From positions 1-5,875 of the forward strand of contig CAKUMR010000080.1 in assembly GCA_934667865.1 (NCBI GenBank): 5,875 bases of DNA. Reading direction: 5' to 3'. This DNA is from an uncultured Oscillospiraceae bacterium (GTDB lineage Bacteria; Bacillota_A; Clostridia; Oscillospirales; Oscillospiraceae). Both the position numbers and the translations under genes were made by a program. This document shows positions 4,979 through 5,875 of the stretch, one piece after another. Each line of letters opens with the position of its first letter. Position 1 is the first letter of the stretch. The notes beneath the pieces are model-generated. The model was given only the letters and a program-made list of their open reading frames with translations. It had not been told where the DNA came from and did not search any database.

Positions 4979-5011
4979 AAATGGAGAGGCCATGTAGTGG
5001 CCTCTCCATTT
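4979..5011. terminator. Bidirectional terminator between convergent operons
   Basis: A perfect stem of 12 GC-rich pairs (ATGGAGAGGCCA, 4981-4992, with 4998-5009), extendable by two A:T pairs, has a five-base loop TGTAG. It serves NusG_II from the left and the CBS gene from the right. The minus-strand exit has TTTTAG, the plus-strand exit TTTAC, so both T-runs are short. The right arm overlaps the CBS stop codon (5010-5012). Confidence 0.8.
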
Positions 5012-5438
5012 ACAGTCGTCTTGTATTCTCCGAAATTTCACACAGGGCATTGGCCGCCTCCGTTGTGAAGTCCGGTGCCTTTGCAAGATCGCCCAGCGAC
5101 ACCATCCCGACGACTCTTCCGTTTTCCTCGACCGGAAGCCTGCGGATCTGTTCGCGCGCCATCAGCTCCGTCGCCGTACTCGCCTGCTCCTGCGCGCCGA
5201 TGGAGATCACCCGCCGCGTCATGATCTCGGACACCCGCGTCCGCTCCGGGTCCTCCTCCGCAGCGACGCAGCGCAGGACGATGTCCCGATCCGTCACCAT
5301 CCCTTTCAGGCGCCCCTCCGACGTACACACCGGCAGCGCACCGACATTGTAGCGTGCCAGCAGCCGCGCGGCGACCGCAGCACTCTCCTCCGGCGCGACG
5401 GTCACGATCCTCTGCGACATGACATCCTTTACCAGCAT
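5010..5438 (-). CDS. Two-CBS-domain protein
   Basis: A 142-residue protein made of a CBS pair (Bateman module). CBS1 spans about 1-60 (VKDVMSQRIVTVAPEES, then GMVTDRDIVLRCV) and CBS2 about 68-122 (VSEIMTRRVISI, then LPVEENGRVVGMVSLGDLA). The GMVTDRDI and GMVSLGDLA strands form the usual adenine-nucleotide site. There is no membrane segment or attached catalytic domain, so it is a stand-alone cytosolic sensor, resembling Hrp1-like or general stress CBS proteins; the ligand (AMP, ATP, SAM, NAD or other) cannot be read from sequence. I start it at the ATG at 5438, which follows GGGAGGAAAGGT, an excellent ribosome binding site. The frame is open back to 5513, but those 25 codons encode the upstream terminator hairpin as an Arg-rich tail. 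Its TAA stop lies in the shared terminator. Confidence 0.93.
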   Translation of the reverse strand: MLVKDVMSQRIVTVAPEESAAVAARLLARYNVGALPVCTSEGRLKGMVTDRDIVLRCVAAEEDPERTRVSEIMTRRVISIGAQEQASTATELMAREQIRRLPVEENGRVVGMVSLGDLAKAPDFTTEAANALCEISENTRRL

Positions 5439-5451
5439 ACCTTTCCTCCCT

Positions 5452-5464
5452 GCGGCTTTGCCGC
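5452..5464 (-). other. Small hairpin just upstream of the CBS gene ribosome binding site
   Basis: GCGGC-AAA-GCCGC on the minus strand (5464-5452) lies between the terminator T-run and the GGGAGG of the CBS gene. It may keep the 5' end structured or be chance in GC-rich DNA. It is noted because it leaves only about 13 bases between hairpin and start codon. Confidence 0.3.
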
Positions 5465-5504
5465 CAAAAGAATAAGCCCTCCGCCGACAAGGCCGGCGGA
5501 GGGC
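5465..5504 (-). terminator. Intrinsic terminator after the GltA-type gene
   Basis: On the minus strand GCCCTCCGCCG (5504-5494) pairs perfectly over 11 bases with 5486-5476 around a seven-base loop, followed by TTATTCTTTT (5475-5466). It lies about 42 bases after the stop of the flavoprotein gene and only 37 bases before the CBS start, so it is part of any leader that reads through. Confidence 0.88.
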
Positions 5505-5546
5505 GTTTGTCATCCTTATTATGGGAGGACTTTTTCCGGTTTATAC

Positions 5547-5875
5547 TTATTTATGGAAGCTGGCGTCGATCGCGGCCGCGGCCTTTTTGCCCGCGCCCAT
5601 GGCCAGAATGACCGTCGCTGCGCCGGTGACGGCGTCGCCGCCGGCATAGACGCCCTCGCGGGTGGTCATATTCTCTTCGTTGACGATCAGGCAGCCCTTC
5701 TTGTTCGTCTCCAGACCGGGGGTCGTAGAGCGGATGAGGGGGTTCGGAGAGGTACCGAGCGCCATGATGACGGTATCGACATCGAGCTTGAACTCGCTGC
5801 CCTCGATGGCAACGGGACGGCGGCGGCCGGAAGCGTCCGGCTCACCCAGCTCCATGCGGATGCACTCGATCGCAC
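5547..5875 (-). CDS. gltA: NADPH-dependent glutamate synthase / NfnB-type flavoprotein subunit, C-terminal part
   Basis: The last 109 codons of a gene that enters from the right edge; no start is in the window. The visible segment IECIRMELGEPDASGRRRPV, then TVIMALGTSPNP closing the NADP(H)-binding half, then GVYAGGDAVTGAATVILAMGAGKKAAAAI with the FAD-contacting Gly-Gly-Asp, is the standard C terminus of the GltA/GltD/SudA family. Members transfer electrons from NAD(P)H through FAD and Fe-S clusters. In Clostridia the same family is annotated as homotetrameric NADPH-dependent glutamate synthase or as NfnB, the large subunit of the electron-bifurcating ferredoxin:NADP oxidoreductase. The N-terminal half and the upstream neighbour would decide, so the symbol is provisional. 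The gene ends with TAA at 5547-5549 and is followed by an intrinsic terminator. Confidence 0.9.
   Translation of the reverse strand, partial: AIECIRMELGEPDASGRRRPVAIEGSEFKLDVDTVIMALGTSPNPLIRSTTPGLETNKKGCLIVNEENMTTREGVYAGGDAVTGAATVILAMGAGKKAAAAIDASFHK

Noticed and set aside
5439..5513. N-terminal extension of the CBS protein by 25 residues
   Set aside because: The extension encodes the terminator hairpin and is Arg-rich; the ATG at 5438 has a far better ribosome binding site and begins at the natural CBS1 edge.
1..5875. Search by eye for CRISPR repeats, insertion-sequence ends, tRNA or rRNA genes
   Set aside because: No regularly spaced direct repeats, transposase-like frame, attachment-like duplication or cloverleaf was seen; the only inverted repeats are terminators and leader or promoter elements.

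Overview
The window looks like a chromosomal segment of a moderately GC-rich Gram-positive anaerobe, most likely a Clostridia member of the Oscillospiraceae type (inference). Three things point there: L27 carries the Firmicutes-type cleavable N-terminal extension with its protease Prp encoded next door; the GC-rich genes are separated by AT-rich spacers with sigma-A-like promoters; and apbE plus a NusG_II protein sit near a GltA/NfnB-type flavoprotein. Most genes read on the minus strand; only the apbE/NusG_II pair reads on the plus strand.

From right to left on the minus strand. (i) The 3' end of a GltA/NfnB-type flavoprotein subunit enters from the right edge and is followed by a strong intrinsic terminator. 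(ii) A two-CBS-domain protein starts immediately after that terminator. (iii) After the divergent promoter region comes the ribosome-biogenesis cluster rplU (L21) - prp - rpmA (L27), with a probable L21 autoregulatory leader. It ends in an intrinsic terminator. (iv) Past that terminator a GNAT acetyltransferase abuts obgE with no spacing (TAAATG). (v) After obgE comes an AT-rich gap, then a cobalamin riboswitch with its own promoter and terminator. It controls a membrane-anchored protein cut by the left edge, possibly a DUF4430/transcobalamin-like surface protein.

On the plus strand, apbE (an FAD:protein FMN transferase lipoprotein) and a small membrane-anchored NusG_II protein overlap by ATGA and form a two-gene operon. 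It converges on the CBS gene at a shared hairpin. The apbE and rplU promoters lie back to back, and their -35 boxes are the two arms of a perfect 17-nt palindrome.

Two themes stand out: ribosome and translation maturation (L21, Prp, L27, Obg, GNAT) and extracytosolic cofactor biology (ApbE, NusG_II, B12-controlled surface protein). I see no clearly new system such as a defence island, CRISPR array or mobile element. The points most worth following are the architecture of the regulatory regions and the GNAT gene placed between rpmA and obgE.
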